DNA of 64,000 nt from the NCBI RefSeq assembly GCF_002102185.1, contig NZ_LQOW01000026.1:310001-374000 (forward strand). The letters are read 5' to 3'. The stretch comes from Mycobacterium fragae (GTDB taxonomy: Bacteria; Actinomycetota; Actinomycetes; Mycobacteriales; Mycobacteriaceae). A model generated the notes under the pieces. The model saw nothing but the letters and a program-made list of their open reading frames with translations, was not told the DNA's origin and did no database searches. Numbering within the stretch: the first letter of the stretch is position 1; every line of letters starts with the position of its first letter. Of this stretch, positions 53,163 to 61,298 are shown one piece after another. Both the position numbers and the translations under genes were made by a program.

Positions 53163-54360
53163 AGACCCGACCTCCTTTCATCACAAAACCGACCTTCTGG
53201 GTAACCCCTATGTCGGACAACGGATCTCCGGGCACAGCGATGACGTCGGCGAGCATGCCCTCCGCAAGCCGACCGCGATCTGTGGCGTCGATCAACTCGG
53301 CGGCGGTGACGGTCGCCGCCCGCAGCACTGCCAACGGTGGAAGACCCCAATCGACCAGGGTGACCAGCTCATCGGCGTTGCGGCCGTGTGGAATCGCGGG
53401 GGCGTCGGTGCCCAGCGCGATCTTCACCCCGGCTTCATGGGCGGCCACGATCGACGTGCGAGACTTCGGGAACATCTCGGCGGCCTTGGCTTGCAGCTCG
53501 GGCGGAGCGTGTGACACGTCCATGCCCTCGGCCAACCGCCGGGTGGTCACCAGAAACGTGCCGTGCTCGACCATCATCGCGATCGCCTCGTCGTCGATCA
53601 GGAAGCCGTGCTCGATGCAGTCGATCCCGGCCATCACCGCGTGCTTGACAGCGTCGGCGCCGTGCGTGTGGGCAGCCACCCGCAGCCCACGCCGGTGCGC
53701 CTCGTCGACGATCGCGGAAAGCTCCTCGTCTGAATAGTGTTGTGCGCCAGGCGGTCCGGTCAGTGACATCACGCCGCCCGAACAGCACACCTTGATCAGC
53801 TGAGCGCCGTGCTTGATCTGATACCGCACCGACTTACGGATCTCGTCGATTCCGTTCGCGATGCCTTCCTCGACCGTCAACTCCAGCGCGTGGGGTGCGA
53901 ACGCCGCGAACATCGTCGGATCCAGATGCCCGCCGGTCGGGGTGATCGCGTGCCCGGCCGGTACCACCCGCGGGCCCTCGATCCATCCGGCGTCGATGGC
54001 CTTCCCCAGTGCGACGTCGAGCAGATAGCCGCCGGTCTTGACGAACAACCCGAGGTTGCGCACCGTGGTGAACCCGGCGCGCAGCGTGCGACGCGCGTTG
54101 CCGACCGCACGCAAGACCCGCGTCGGCGGGTCGTCCTGCACCTGGGACAGCCCGGGCTTTTCGCCACGCCCACCCATCAGCAGGTTGACTTCCATGTCCA
54201 TCAGCCCGGGCAGCAGGATCTGATCGCCGAGATCGAGCACCTCGTCGGCGGCATCCCCGCCGACGCCGACGATCCGGTCCTCCTCGATCCGTAGGACGCC
54301 CGGCCGGATGATCTCGCCTGCGTCGACGTCGAGCAGTCCAGCGGCCTTGAGCGTCAGCAC
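53134..54360 (-). CDS. Amidohydrolase-superfamily protein with altered HxH motif
   Basis: A 408-residue imidazolonepropionase/prolidase-like amidohydrolase. The later metal-site elements are present: IKVCCSGGVMS (lysine position), AAHTHG, CIEHGF and LGTDAPA. The first motif, normally PG-x2-D-x-H-x-H, reads PGLMDMEVNL, so both histidines are replaced by Glu57 and Asn59. This predicts a changed metal centre or loss of hydrolase activity. Its N-terminus forms the usual small beta domain (LTLKAAGLLDVDAGEIIRPGVLRIEEDRI). The gene is three bases after the 111-residue gene in the Rieske operon. Confidence 0.87.
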   Translation of the reverse strand: MLTLKAAGLLDVDAGEIIRPGVLRIEEDRIVGVGGDAADEVLDLGDQILLPGLMDMEVNLLMGGRGEKPGLSQVQDDPPTRVLRAVGNARRTLRAGFTTVRNLGLFVKTGGYLLDVALGKAIDAGWIEGPRVVPAGHAITPTGGHLDPTMFAAFAPHALELTVEEGIANGIDEIRKSVRYQIKHGAQLIKVCCSGGVMSLTGPPGAQHYSDEELSAIVDEAHRRGLRVAAHTHGADAVKHAVMAGIDCIEHGFLIDDEAIAMMVEHGTFLVTTRRLAEGMDVSHAPPELQAKAAEMFPKSRTSIVAAHEAGVKIALGTDAPAIPHGRNADELVTLVDWGLPPLAVLRAATVTAAELIDATDRGRLAEGMLADVIAVPGDPLSDIGVTQKVGFVMKGGRVYVNNSADKN

Positions 54361-54363
54361 CTT

Positions 54364-54699
54364 TTAGATCACCGGCTCCCTGACCAGCTCGACCCACGCG
54401 GCGCCGCTGTCCGGGACCCGCGGCTGCTTCCACGCCTCCACCGGAAACGACACCATGATCAGCGACTGCATCAGGTGCATCAGCGTCCGCGCATCCTCGG
54501 GCAGGTCGTCCAACGGGAAATTGTCACAGTAGGCGATGACGTCGTTCATCCGGGGAAATGCGGCGTCGTAGAAAGCCTGCATCTCGCTCATCGAAGATGC
54601 CAGCCGTTTGGCGTAGCGCTCGGGTTCGGTGGCCAGGTCCCAATCCAGATACGGCTCGAGATCGGCGAATTCGGCGGGCAGCTTACTTGCGGTGGCCAT
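54364..54699 (-). CDS. Conserved small protein of unknown function next to the Rieske gene
   Basis: A 111-residue acidic protein: EFADLEPYLDWDLATEPERYAKRLASSMSEMQAFYDAAFPRMNDVIAYCDNFPLDDLPEDARTLMHLMQSL when read in parts. It is mostly predicted helix with no membrane segment and no metal motif. The ending SFPVEAWKQPRVPDSGAAWVE looks strongly conserved, and I recall similar small proteins beside Rieske oxygenase genes in other bacteria, but no function. It overlaps the Rieske gene by 17 bases. An accessory or subunit role for the oxygenase is a reasonable guess. Confidence 0.8.
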   Translation of the reverse strand: MATASKLPAEFADLEPYLDWDLATEPERYAKRLASSMSEMQAFYDAAFPRMNDVIAYCDNFPLDDLPEDARTLMHLMQSLIMVSFPVEAWKQPRVPDSGAAWVELVREPVI

Positions 54700-55960
54700 T
54701 GTGGGCGTACTCCTTCACGTAGTCACCGGTCGTCTTGTGCAGATGACGGATCAAGACTTCTTGGTCGCACAGCAGGAACTCTTTGACGGCCCGGGTACCG
54801 ATCATGGTCTGGGTCGCTTCCAGCGTATTGGCGTCCTGCAGCGCGTACTCCTTGAATGTCACCGCGGCCAACTCCTGGGCCAGGCGTTCCCGCGCGTTGC
54901 GCGGTGGAACGAAATACAGCGTGCACTCGAAGATGTGCTTGTCCACAGCGGTAGGCCAGTAGTGGTAGGTCAAAAACCAGCCCGGCTCCCAAATCAACAA
55001 CATGAAGTTCGGGTAGAAGAGCCACGAGTCGATGCCCCACTGCGGCACCTTCTTCACGTTGACACCCGGGGGCAGCTCCAGGTTCTCGATGATTTCCGGC
55101 TTGTCCCAGGGACCGAACAACCCACTGCGCAGCACCTGGTCCATCGGTTTGACCATGGACATGTCCGGGGGCGGTGCCTGACCACCCCAGGTCGACTGGA
55201 GGTTGTGTGGCCCGGCCAATTCGTAGTGAAGCGCCTCGTAGCCGAACTTTTGGATCTTGGCGGCTTCTTCCTTGGTGTACTGCCCCTGGTGCAGGATCGG
55301 CGCGTGGTAGAACTCGACGAACGCGTCGATGAACAGCTTCCAGTTACTGCCGACCTCGGCCCGGTAGGAGTAGCTCTCGGTCATCTCGTGGAACGGGTAG
55401 CCCTCGATGCTCTTGGCCAGCCGACCGAGGTAATCCGTCAACGGCTGCGCGTTGTCGTCGAGGTTGACGAAGATGAACCCTTCCCACACCTCGCAGCGCA
55501 CCGGCGCGAGCCCGTACTGGCTCTTGTCGACGTCGAAGAACTCGTCCTCCTGCTGGATGAAGGTCAGTTCACCGTCGAGGCTGTAGCGCCAGGCGTGGTA
55601 CTTGCAGGTGAATTGGCGGCAGGTACCCGAGGTCTCCTCGTGCGGATAGTCGTTCCACACCAGTTTGTTTCCCCGGTGACGGCAGACGTTGTGAAACGCC
55701 TTGATCGACCCGTCCTTCGTTTTGACGACGATCACCGAGATGCCCGGCCCGGCCGACGGCAACTCCTTTGTGAAGTAGCTGCCGGTGCGTGGCAGCCGTT
55801 CCACCCGGCCGACATTGAGCCAGGTCCGCTTGAAGACCGCCTCGCGCTCGGCTTCGAAAAACGCGGGATCGATCGAGTCGGTGTAGTCGACCGGCCCGGT
55901 GCCCAGTTCCGGATAGTTCTCCGTCCAGCTGCCGGCAGCCGGCTTGGTGAAATGCGGCAC
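54683..55960 (-). CDS. Rieske non-haem iron oxygenase, alpha subunit
   Basis: A 425-residue aromatic-ring-hydroxylating oxygenase alpha subunit. The Rieske cluster ligands are Cys93-x-His95 (NVCRHRGN) and Cys119-x2-His122 (CKYHAW). The mononuclear iron histidines are His219 and His224 in EFYHAPILH. The bridging residue three before His219 is Glu216, not the common Asp. GTG 55960 was preferred to ATG 55993 because AAAGG lies seven bases upstream and it follows the upstream stop. No beta subunit, ferredoxin or reductase is adjacent, so electrons must come from elsewhere. The substrate is unknown. Confidence 0.92.
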   Translation of the reverse strand: MPHFTKPAAGSWTENYPELGTGPVDYTDSIDPAFFEAEREAVFKRTWLNVGRVERLPRTGSYFTKELPSAGPGISVIVVKTKDGSIKAFHNVCRHRGNKLVWNDYPHEETSGTCRQFTCKYHAWRYSLDGELTFIQQEDEFFDVDKSQYGLAPVRCEVWEGFIFVNLDDNAQPLTDYLGRLAKSIEGYPFHEMTESYSYRAEVGSNWKLFIDAFVEFYHAPILHQGQYTKEEAAKIQKFGYEALHYELAGPHNLQSTWGGQAPPPDMSMVKPMDQVLRSGLFGPWDKPEIIENLELPPGVNVKKVPQWGIDSWLFYPNFMLLIWEPGWFLTYHYWPTAVDKHIFECTLYFVPPRNARERLAQELAAVTFKEYALQDANTLEATQTMIGTRAVKEFLLCDQEVLIRHLHKTTGDYVKEYAHNGHRK

Positions 55961-55964
55961 GGTT

Positions 55965-56495
55965 TTACCTTTCTGGTTCCACTTCGACGCCAAAGGTGTT
56001 CAGGGCCATCGCCAGCGCGGTGTAGCCACCGATCGTGAAGATCAGGTCCATGCGCTGCTGCTCGTCGAGCCGCTCGGACAGGGTGGTCCAGGTCGCATCC
56101 GACAGGTTGGTCTTCTCGTCGAGCTCATCGACAGCGGCCAGCGCCGCTCGGTCGAACTCGTCGATCGCTTCGCCGGATTGCGCGGCGGCAATGTCGGCAT
56201 CGGAGAGGCCGACCCGCTTGCCGAGCGTCACATGGTGGGTCCACTCGTAGGCGCAGCCGCGCCGATGTGCCACCCGCAGGATCACCAGCTCGCGGATGCG
56301 GGGCGGCAGCGTCGAGCCATACAGCAGGTAACCGTTGAACCGCAGAAACGCGCGGGTCAGTTTGGGGTGATGCACCAGAGTGGCCAGGAGGTTGCCGGCA
56401 TCGCGAGGGTTTCGCCGCTCTTCGGGCAGCATGCCGGCGACGGCATCCCGGGCAGCGTCGTCCCAGTGGTCCGCCGGCAACGGGGACAGACGCAT
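55965..56495 (-). CDS. Carboxymuconolactone decarboxylase/AhpD-family protein
   Basis: A 176-residue protein of the CMD/AhpD fold. RIRELVILRVAHRRGCAYEWTHHVTLGKRVGLSD is the core helix pair, with Cys and tandem His residues but not the AhpD C-x2-C pair. It ends FTIGGYTALAMALNTFGVEVE. The gene opens the seven- to eight-gene Rieske operon, with a palindromic operator 18-32 bases upstream. In catabolic operons such proteins may decarboxylate lactones or protect against peroxide. The reaction here is not clear. Confidence 0.87.
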   Translation of the reverse strand: MRLSPLPADHWDDAARDAVAGMLPEERRNPRDAGNLLATLVHHPKLTRAFLRFNGYLLYGSTLPPRIRELVILRVAHRRGCAYEWTHHVTLGKRVGLSDADIAAAQSGEAIDEFDRAALAAVDELDEKTNLSDATWTTLSERLDEQQRMDLIFTIGGYTALAMALNTFGVEVEPER

Positions 56496-56512
56496 ACGGC
56501 CTCCTCACTGAC

Positions 56513-56527
56513 GAGAATCATATTCTC
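56513..56527. promoter_or_regulatory. Operator of the Rieske operon
   Basis: GAGAATCATATTCTC has 6-base perfect arms around CAT. It lies 18 bases before the first gene of the minus-strand Rieske operon, at or after the transcription start, an ideal repression site. It matches the palindrome at 49574-49588 in all arm positions except the innermost pair. Confidence 0.65.
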
Positions 56528-56669
56528 ATATTTGACCAATAGGTTTCCACGATCTGCCGGATTGGTCAATGTCTGCGGCTTCATCTGCGGAAACGCCGTG
56601 GTCTCCGGTGGGCCTCAGCGATGCGCAGACGGCACCGTCGCACCCGCAGCGGTACGCTCAAGATGTTGA

Positions 56670-56696
56670 TTCTCGCGATCTGAGAAGATAATTTTC
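56670..56696. promoter_or_regulatory. Weaker composite operator of the amidohydrolase operon
   Basis: TTCTC (56670-56674), GAGAA (56682-56686) and TTTTC (56692-56696) repeat the TTCTC-N7-GAGAA-N5-TTCTC layout seen at 48697-48723 with one base change in the last arm. It lies 60-87 bases before the GTG of the plus-strand operon. The divergent gap 56496-56756 therefore holds two sites, one for each operon. Confidence 0.42.
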
Positions 56697-56756
56697 ATAC
56701 CAGGGAACTCACCGGGGGCGCCCGTTGCCGAGGGCTCCAGAAGAGAGGAACGGCCC

Positions 56757-58055
56757 GTGAACAAGGAAGACTTGATCCTGATCAGTGTCGACGACCACAC
56801 GGTTGAGCCGCCGGACATGTTCAAGAACCACCTGCCCAAGAAGTACATCGACGATGCGCCTCGGCTGGTGCACAATCCGGATGGCTCGGATACCTGGCAG
56901 TTCCGGGACACCGTGATCCCCAACGTGGCGCTGAACGCGGTCGCCGGACGTCCCAAAGAGGAGTACGGGATCGAGCCGACTGGTCTGGACGAGATCCGGC
57001 CGGGTTGCTACAACGTCGACGAGCGGATCAAGGACATGAACGCCGGGGGCATCCTTGCTTCGATCTGTTTTCCGTCGTTCCCGGGGTTCGCCGCGCGACT
57101 GTTCGCGACCGAGGACCCGGAGTTCTCGGTGGCCCTGGTGCAGGCCTACAACGATTGGCACATCGAAGAGTGGTGTGGAGCGTATCCGGCGCGGTTCATC
57201 CCGATGGCGATACCGGTGATCTGGGATGCCGAGGAGTGCGCGAAAGAGGTCCGACGGGTGTCCAAGAAGGGTGTGCATGCGCTCACCTTCACCGAGAACC
57301 CGGCTGCGATGGGCTACCCCAGCTTCCACAACGAGTACTGGAATCCGTTGTGGGAGGCCTTGTGTGACACCAACACCGTGATGAACATCCATATCGGATC
57401 CTCGGGCAGGCTGGCGATCACTGCGCCCGATGCCCCGATGGACGTGATGATCACGCTGCAGCCGATGAACATCGTGCAGGCCGCCGCGGATCTGTTGTGG
57501 TCCAGGCCGATCAAGGAGTACCCGGACCTCAAGATCGCCCTGTCGGAGGGCGGCACCGGGTGGATCCCGTACTTCTTGGAACGGGCCGACCGCACCTTCG
57601 AAATGCATTCGACGTGGACGCATCAGAACTTCGGCGGCAAGCTGCCCAGCGAGGTTTTCCGTGAGCACTTCCTGACCTGTTTCATCAGCGACAAGGTGGG
57701 CGTCGCGCTGCGCAACATGATCGGCATCGACAACATCTGCTGGGAGGCCGACTACCCGCACAGCGACTCGATGTGGCCGGGCGCGCCCGAGGAGCTCTGG
57801 GACGTCTTGTCGGCGAACGACGTGCCGGACGACGAGATCAACAAGATGGCCTACCAGAACGCGATGCGCTGGTACTCGTTCGACCCGTTCACGCACATCA
57901 CCCGGGAGCAGGCGACCGTGGGCGCGCTGCGCAAGGCCGCCGAGGGCCACGACGTGTCCATCAAGGCGCTCAGCCACCACAAAGACGAAAGGTCGGGTTC
58001 GTCGTTCGCGGAATTCGCCGCCAGCGCAAAGGAACTCACCGGCAACAAGGACTGA
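56757..58055 (+). CDS. Amidohydrolase_2-family metal-dependent hydrolase
   Basis: A 432-residue Amidohydro_2 TIM-barrel protein, related to but clearly different from the one at 31509. Landmarks are ISVDDHTVEPPDMF at the N-terminus, MNIHIGSSG in the middle, LSEGGTGWIPYFLERAD, and CWEADYPHSDSMWPG with the ligand-type Asp. The C-terminal 50 residues are charged. GTG 56757 follows GAGAGGAA. The gene opens the plus-strand operon continuing to the window end. Decarboxylation or hydrolysis of a ring product is plausible, but the reaction is not determined. Confidence 0.9.
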   Translation: MNKEDLILISVDDHTVEPPDMFKNHLPKKYIDDAPRLVHNPDGSDTWQFRDTVIPNVALNAVAGRPKEEYGIEPTGLDEIRPGCYNVDERIKDMNAGGILASICFPSFPGFAARLFATEDPEFSVALVQAYNDWHIEEWCGAYPARFIPMAIPVIWDAEECAKEVRRVSKKGVHALTFTENPAAMGYPSFHNEYWNPLWEALCDTNTVMNIHIGSSGRLAITAPDAPMDVMITLQPMNIVQAAADLLWSRPIKEYPDLKIALSEGGTGWIPYFLERADRTFEMHSTWTHQNFGGKLPSEVFREHFLTCFISDKVGVALRNMIGIDNICWEADYPHSDSMWPGAPEELWDVLSANDVPDDEINKMAYQNAMRWYSFDPFTHITREQATVGALRKAAEGHDVSIKALSHHKDERSGSSFAEFAASAKELTGNKD

Positions 58056-58162
58056 GGCGCCTCCGGAACGCGACGCCCGTGGCGGTCGCAAGCGCGGCGA
58101 AGCCGGGCGCAGCGGGCCGACACCGAACGCCGGCGCCTGAACTGACCAAAGGAGACCCAGCA

Positions 58163-59344
58163 GTGCCCGGCGGTGGAATGAACTTTGAGCTGACCGACGA
58201 CCAAGAGCTGATCCGCAAATCGGTCGCCGAGCTGGCGTCGAAGTTCGATGACCACTACTGGATGGAAAAAGATCAGGCGCACGAGTTCCCGTCGGAGTTC
58301 TATCAGGCAATAGCCAGCGGCGGCTGGCTCGGTATGACGATCCCCGAGGAATACGGGGGCCACGGGCTCGGCATCACCGAAGCCACCCTGCTGGCCGAAG
58401 AGGTGGCCCGCTCGGGCGGAGGAATGAACGCCGCCAGTTCCATTCACCTGTCGATCTTCGGCATGCAGCCGGTGGTGGTGCATGGTTCCGACGAGCTCAA
58501 GGCGCGCACGCTACCGAAGGTTGCGACCGGCGAACTGCACGTGTGCTTCGGCGTGACCGAACCCGGCGCCGGCCTGGACACCTCGCGGATCACGACATTC
58601 GCCAAGCGAGACGGTGACCACTACGTGGTCAACGGACGAAAGGTGTGGATTTCCAAGGCGCTCGAGTCGCAGAAGATCCTGCTGCTCACCCGCACAAAGC
58701 CGTATGCCGAGGTCAGCAAGAAGACCGACGGATTGACGCTGTTCCTCACCGACCTGGACCGCAGCCGGGTGGACGTGCGGCCGATACGCAAGATGGGCCG
58801 CAACGCGGTCAGCTCCAACGAGCTGTTCATCGATGACCTGCACATCCCGGTCGAGGATCGGGTCGGCGAGGAGGGCAAGGGCTTTCAGCACATTCTCGAC
58901 GGGCTGAACCCGGAACGGATGCTGATCGCCGCCGAGGCATTGGGCATCGGGCGGGTCGCTCTGGAGAAGGCCGTGAAGTACGGCAACGAACGCCACGTCT
59001 TCGACCGGCCGATCGGCATGAACCAGGGCATTCAATTCCCGCTTGCCGACGCGCTGGCCCGCCTCGACGCCGCCGAGCTGGTGCTGCGCAAAGCCACTTG
59101 GCTCTACGACAACGGCAAACCATGCGGCCGCGAGGCGAACACCGCGAAATACCTATGCGCCGACGCGGGTTTCGCCGCCGCGGACCGTGCGTTGCAGACG
59201 CACGGCGGCATGGGCTATTCCGAGGAGTATCACGTGTCGCGGTACTTCAGGGAGGCGAGGCTGATGAAGATTGCGCCGGTCAGCCAGGAGATGATCCTGA
59301 ACTTCCTGGGATCACACGTGCTCGGATTGCCGAGGAGCTATTGA
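58163..59344 (+). CDS. Acyl-CoA dehydrogenase
   Basis: A 393-residue acyl-CoA dehydrogenase. GTG 58163 has AAAGGAG eight bases upstream and gives MPGGGMNFELTDDQELI. The long open frame from 57773 is shadow over the amidohydrolase. Conserved parts are CFGVTEPGAGLDTSRI, VNGRKVWISKALESQ, LNPERMLIAAEALGIGRVALEKAV and THGGMGYSEEYHVSRYFREAR. The usual EGT-x-EIQ ending is replaced by APVSQEMILNFLG. The 107-base gap before it shows no second promoter. It fits the first oxidation step of a beta-oxidation set. Confidence 0.88.
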   Translation: MPGGGMNFELTDDQELIRKSVAELASKFDDHYWMEKDQAHEFPSEFYQAIASGGWLGMTIPEEYGGHGLGITEATLLAEEVARSGGGMNAASSIHLSIFGMQPVVVHGSDELKARTLPKVATGELHVCFGVTEPGAGLDTSRITTFAKRDGDHYVVNGRKVWISKALESQKILLLTRTKPYAEVSKKTDGLTLFLTDLDRSRVDVRPIRKMGRNAVSSNELFIDDLHIPVEDRVGEEGKGFQHILDGLNPERMLIAAEALGIGRVALEKAVKYGNERHVFDRPIGMNQGIQFPLADALARLDAAELVLRKATWLYDNGKPCGREANTAKYLCADAGFAAADRALQTHGGMGYSEEYHVSRYFREARLMKIAPVSQEMILNFLGSHVLGLPRSY

Positions 59345-60102
59345 TGAGCCGTTACTTCGACTTGTCCGGCCGCTCAGCGCTGGTCACTGGTGCCGCCGGC
59401 GGCATCGGCTCCGCTGTGGCCCAGGCTTTGGCCGACGCGGGTGCGGCGGTGCTTGTCACCGACATAGAGAAGGACGCGGCGGCCGCTGTGGCAGAGCGGA
59501 TTTCGGCATCGGGAGGACGAGCCGAGTCTGCCGGGCTGGACGTGTCGAATCGAGAGTCAGCCGACGCAGCGGCCGCCCAGGCGGCCGCACTTGCCGATGG
59601 CAAGTTGCACATCCTGGTCAACAACGCGGGCGTGACACGGCCGGCGATGTTCGAGAAGACCACCCACGAGTCCTTCCGACTGCTGTTCGATGTCCACGTA
59701 ATGGGCGCATTCAACTGCACACAGGCCGCGCTGCCGCACATTCCCACCGACGGCACCGGCCGCGTCATCAACGTGACATCGGCGGCCGGGCTGACCGGCA
59801 CCCTGGGTCAAGTCAACTACTCCGCCGCCAAAGCCGGCATCATCGGATTCACCAAATCCCTTGCGCGCGAACTCGCCACCAAGAACATTCTGGTCAACGC
59901 GCTGGCGCCGCTGGCCGCCACGCCGATGACGGAAACCATCCGGACCAACGAGAAGTTCGCGGCCAACATGATGAACCGCATCCCGCTCAAGCGGTGGGCG
60001 GAACCAGAGGAAGTTGCCGGCGCGTTCGTGTTCCTCGCCTCCGACGCCGCCTCGTATGTCACCGGCCAAGTGTTGCCGGTGGACGGCGGCATGGTGATGT
60101 AA
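59344..60102 (+). CDS. SDR-family oxidoreductase (3-hydroxyacyl-CoA type)
   Basis: A 252-residue classical SDR: VTGAAGGIGSA, NNAG, VTSAAG and YSAAK are intact, and it ends SYVTGQVLPVDGGMVM. The ATG overlaps the upstream stop as TGATG and the stop overlaps the CoA-transferase start as TAATG. The placement between an acyl-CoA dehydrogenase and a hydratase/thiolase pair suggests a 3-hydroxyacyl-CoA dehydrogenase role. FabG-like reduction is the alternative. Confidence 0.9.
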   Translation: MSRYFDLSGRSALVTGAAGGIGSAVAQALADAGAAVLVTDIEKDAAAAVAERISASGGRAESAGLDVSNRESADAAAAQAAALADGKLHILVNNAGVTRPAMFEKTTHESFRLLFDVHVMGAFNCTQAALPHIPTDGTGRVINVTSAAGLTGTLGQVNYSAAKAGIIGFTKSLARELATKNILVNALAPLAATPMTETIRTNEKFAANMMNRIPLKRWAEPEEVAGAFVFLASDAASYVTGQVLPVDGGMVM

Positions 60103-61298
60103 TGCGTGGATCGAAGGCGCCACTGGCGGGGGTCACCGTGGTGGCGCTGGAGCAGGCGGTTTCCGCCCCGATGTGCACCAGGGTGCTCGCCGATTTCGGG
60201 GCACGGGTCATCAAGGTGGAAAACCCGAACGGCGGAGACTTCGCCCGGTACTACGACGACGTCGTCAACGGGCTTGCCGCCCATTTTGTTTGGGCTAACC
60301 GGGGTAAGGAGTCGGTGACGCTCGACCTGAAAACCGAAGCCGGACTGGGCATTCTGCATCGGCTGCTCGACCGTGCCGACGTGCTGGTATCCAATCTCGC
60401 CCCCGGATCGACCGCTCGGCTCGGCATCGCGCAGGATGACCTGGCGGCGCGTCACCCGGACATGATCGCCGTTGAAATCGACGGGTACGGCGCCGGTGGC
60501 CCGCTGTCACACAAACGCGCCTACGACCTGCTCGCCCAGGCGGAATCCGGTGCCTGCGCGGTCACTGGATATCCCGGTGCGCCCGCCAAACCCGGGCCGC
60601 CGGTGGCCGACATCAGCACCGGGCTGTATTCGGCGCTGTCGATTCTGGCCCTGCTGTATTCGCGAGACGGCGGGCGTGCTGTGAGCGTCAGCCTGTTCGA
60701 CACCATGACCGATCTGATGGGTTACCCACTCACCTACGCCGAGCACGCCGGTGTGGACCAGCAGCCCTTGGGCATGAGCTCGCCCGCGGTTGCCCCCTAC
60801 GGCGCCTATCGGACCGCCGACGGCCAGACCGTCGTGCTGGGCACCACGAATGATGCGGAATGGCAGCGACTTTCGCGTGAGATTCTGCAGCGTGACGACC
60901 TGGCGGACGACCAGCGGTTCGCGACCAACGCCGGCCGGGTCGCCCACCGAGACATCCTGGACGAGGCTATCGGAGCCTGGTGCGCGAGTCACGACCTCGA
61001 ACACGTGCAGAAGACCGCGGATGCCGCCGGGATCGGCAATGCGCGATACAACCTGCCCAGCGAGGTGCTTTCGCATCCGCAGCTGACGGCGCGCGACCGG
61101 TGGCGAAACATCGACACCCCGACGGGGGCGATCCGCGCCTTGTTGCCCCCGCCCGTCATCTCCGGCTATCGGCCCCCCATGGGGCCGGTGCCCGGGCTCG
61201 GCCAGCACACCGACTCGGTGCTCGCCGAGCTCGGCATCGCGGACGACGAGATCGTCGCGTTGCGCGAGCAGGGCGCCATCGGACCGGCCTATGGCTGA
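60102..61298 (+). CDS. Family III CoA-transferase with Ser at the catalytic Asp position
   Basis: A 398-residue CaiB/BaiF-type CoA-transferase. The N-terminus LAGVTVVALEQAVSAPMCTRVLADFGARVIKVENPNGGDFAR is classical, as is NRGKESVTLDLKTEAG. The acyl-carrying position, normally V-D-V-S-L-F-D, reads V-S195-V-S-L-F-D200. A serine there should not form the usual mixed anhydride, so Asp200 or another residue would have to act, or the protein is inactive. It overlaps the next gene by eight bases. The context predicts CoA activation of a pathway acid or a CoA swap between intermediates. Confidence 0.88.
   Translation: MRGSKAPLAGVTVVALEQAVSAPMCTRVLADFGARVIKVENPNGGDFARYYDDVVNGLAAHFVWANRGKESVTLDLKTEAGLGILHRLLDRADVLVSNLAPGSTARLGIAQDDLAARHPDMIAVEIDGYGAGGPLSHKRAYDLLAQAESGACAVTGYPGAPAKPGPPVADISTGLYSALSILALLYSRDGGRAVSVSLFDTMTDLMGYPLTYAEHAGVDQQPLGMSSPAVAPYGAYRTADGQTVVLGTTNDAEWQRLSREILQRDDLADDQRFATNAGRVAHRDILDEAIGAWCASHDLEHVQKTADAAGIGNARYNLPSEVLSHPQLTARDRWRNIDTPTGAIRALLPPPVISGYRPPMGPVPGLGQHTDSVLAELGIADDEIVALREQGAIGPAYG

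Noticed and set aside
56709..58310. 533-codon minus-strand frame opposite the amidohydrolase
   Set aside because: It runs across an intergenic region with an operator and a second gene, with no motif.
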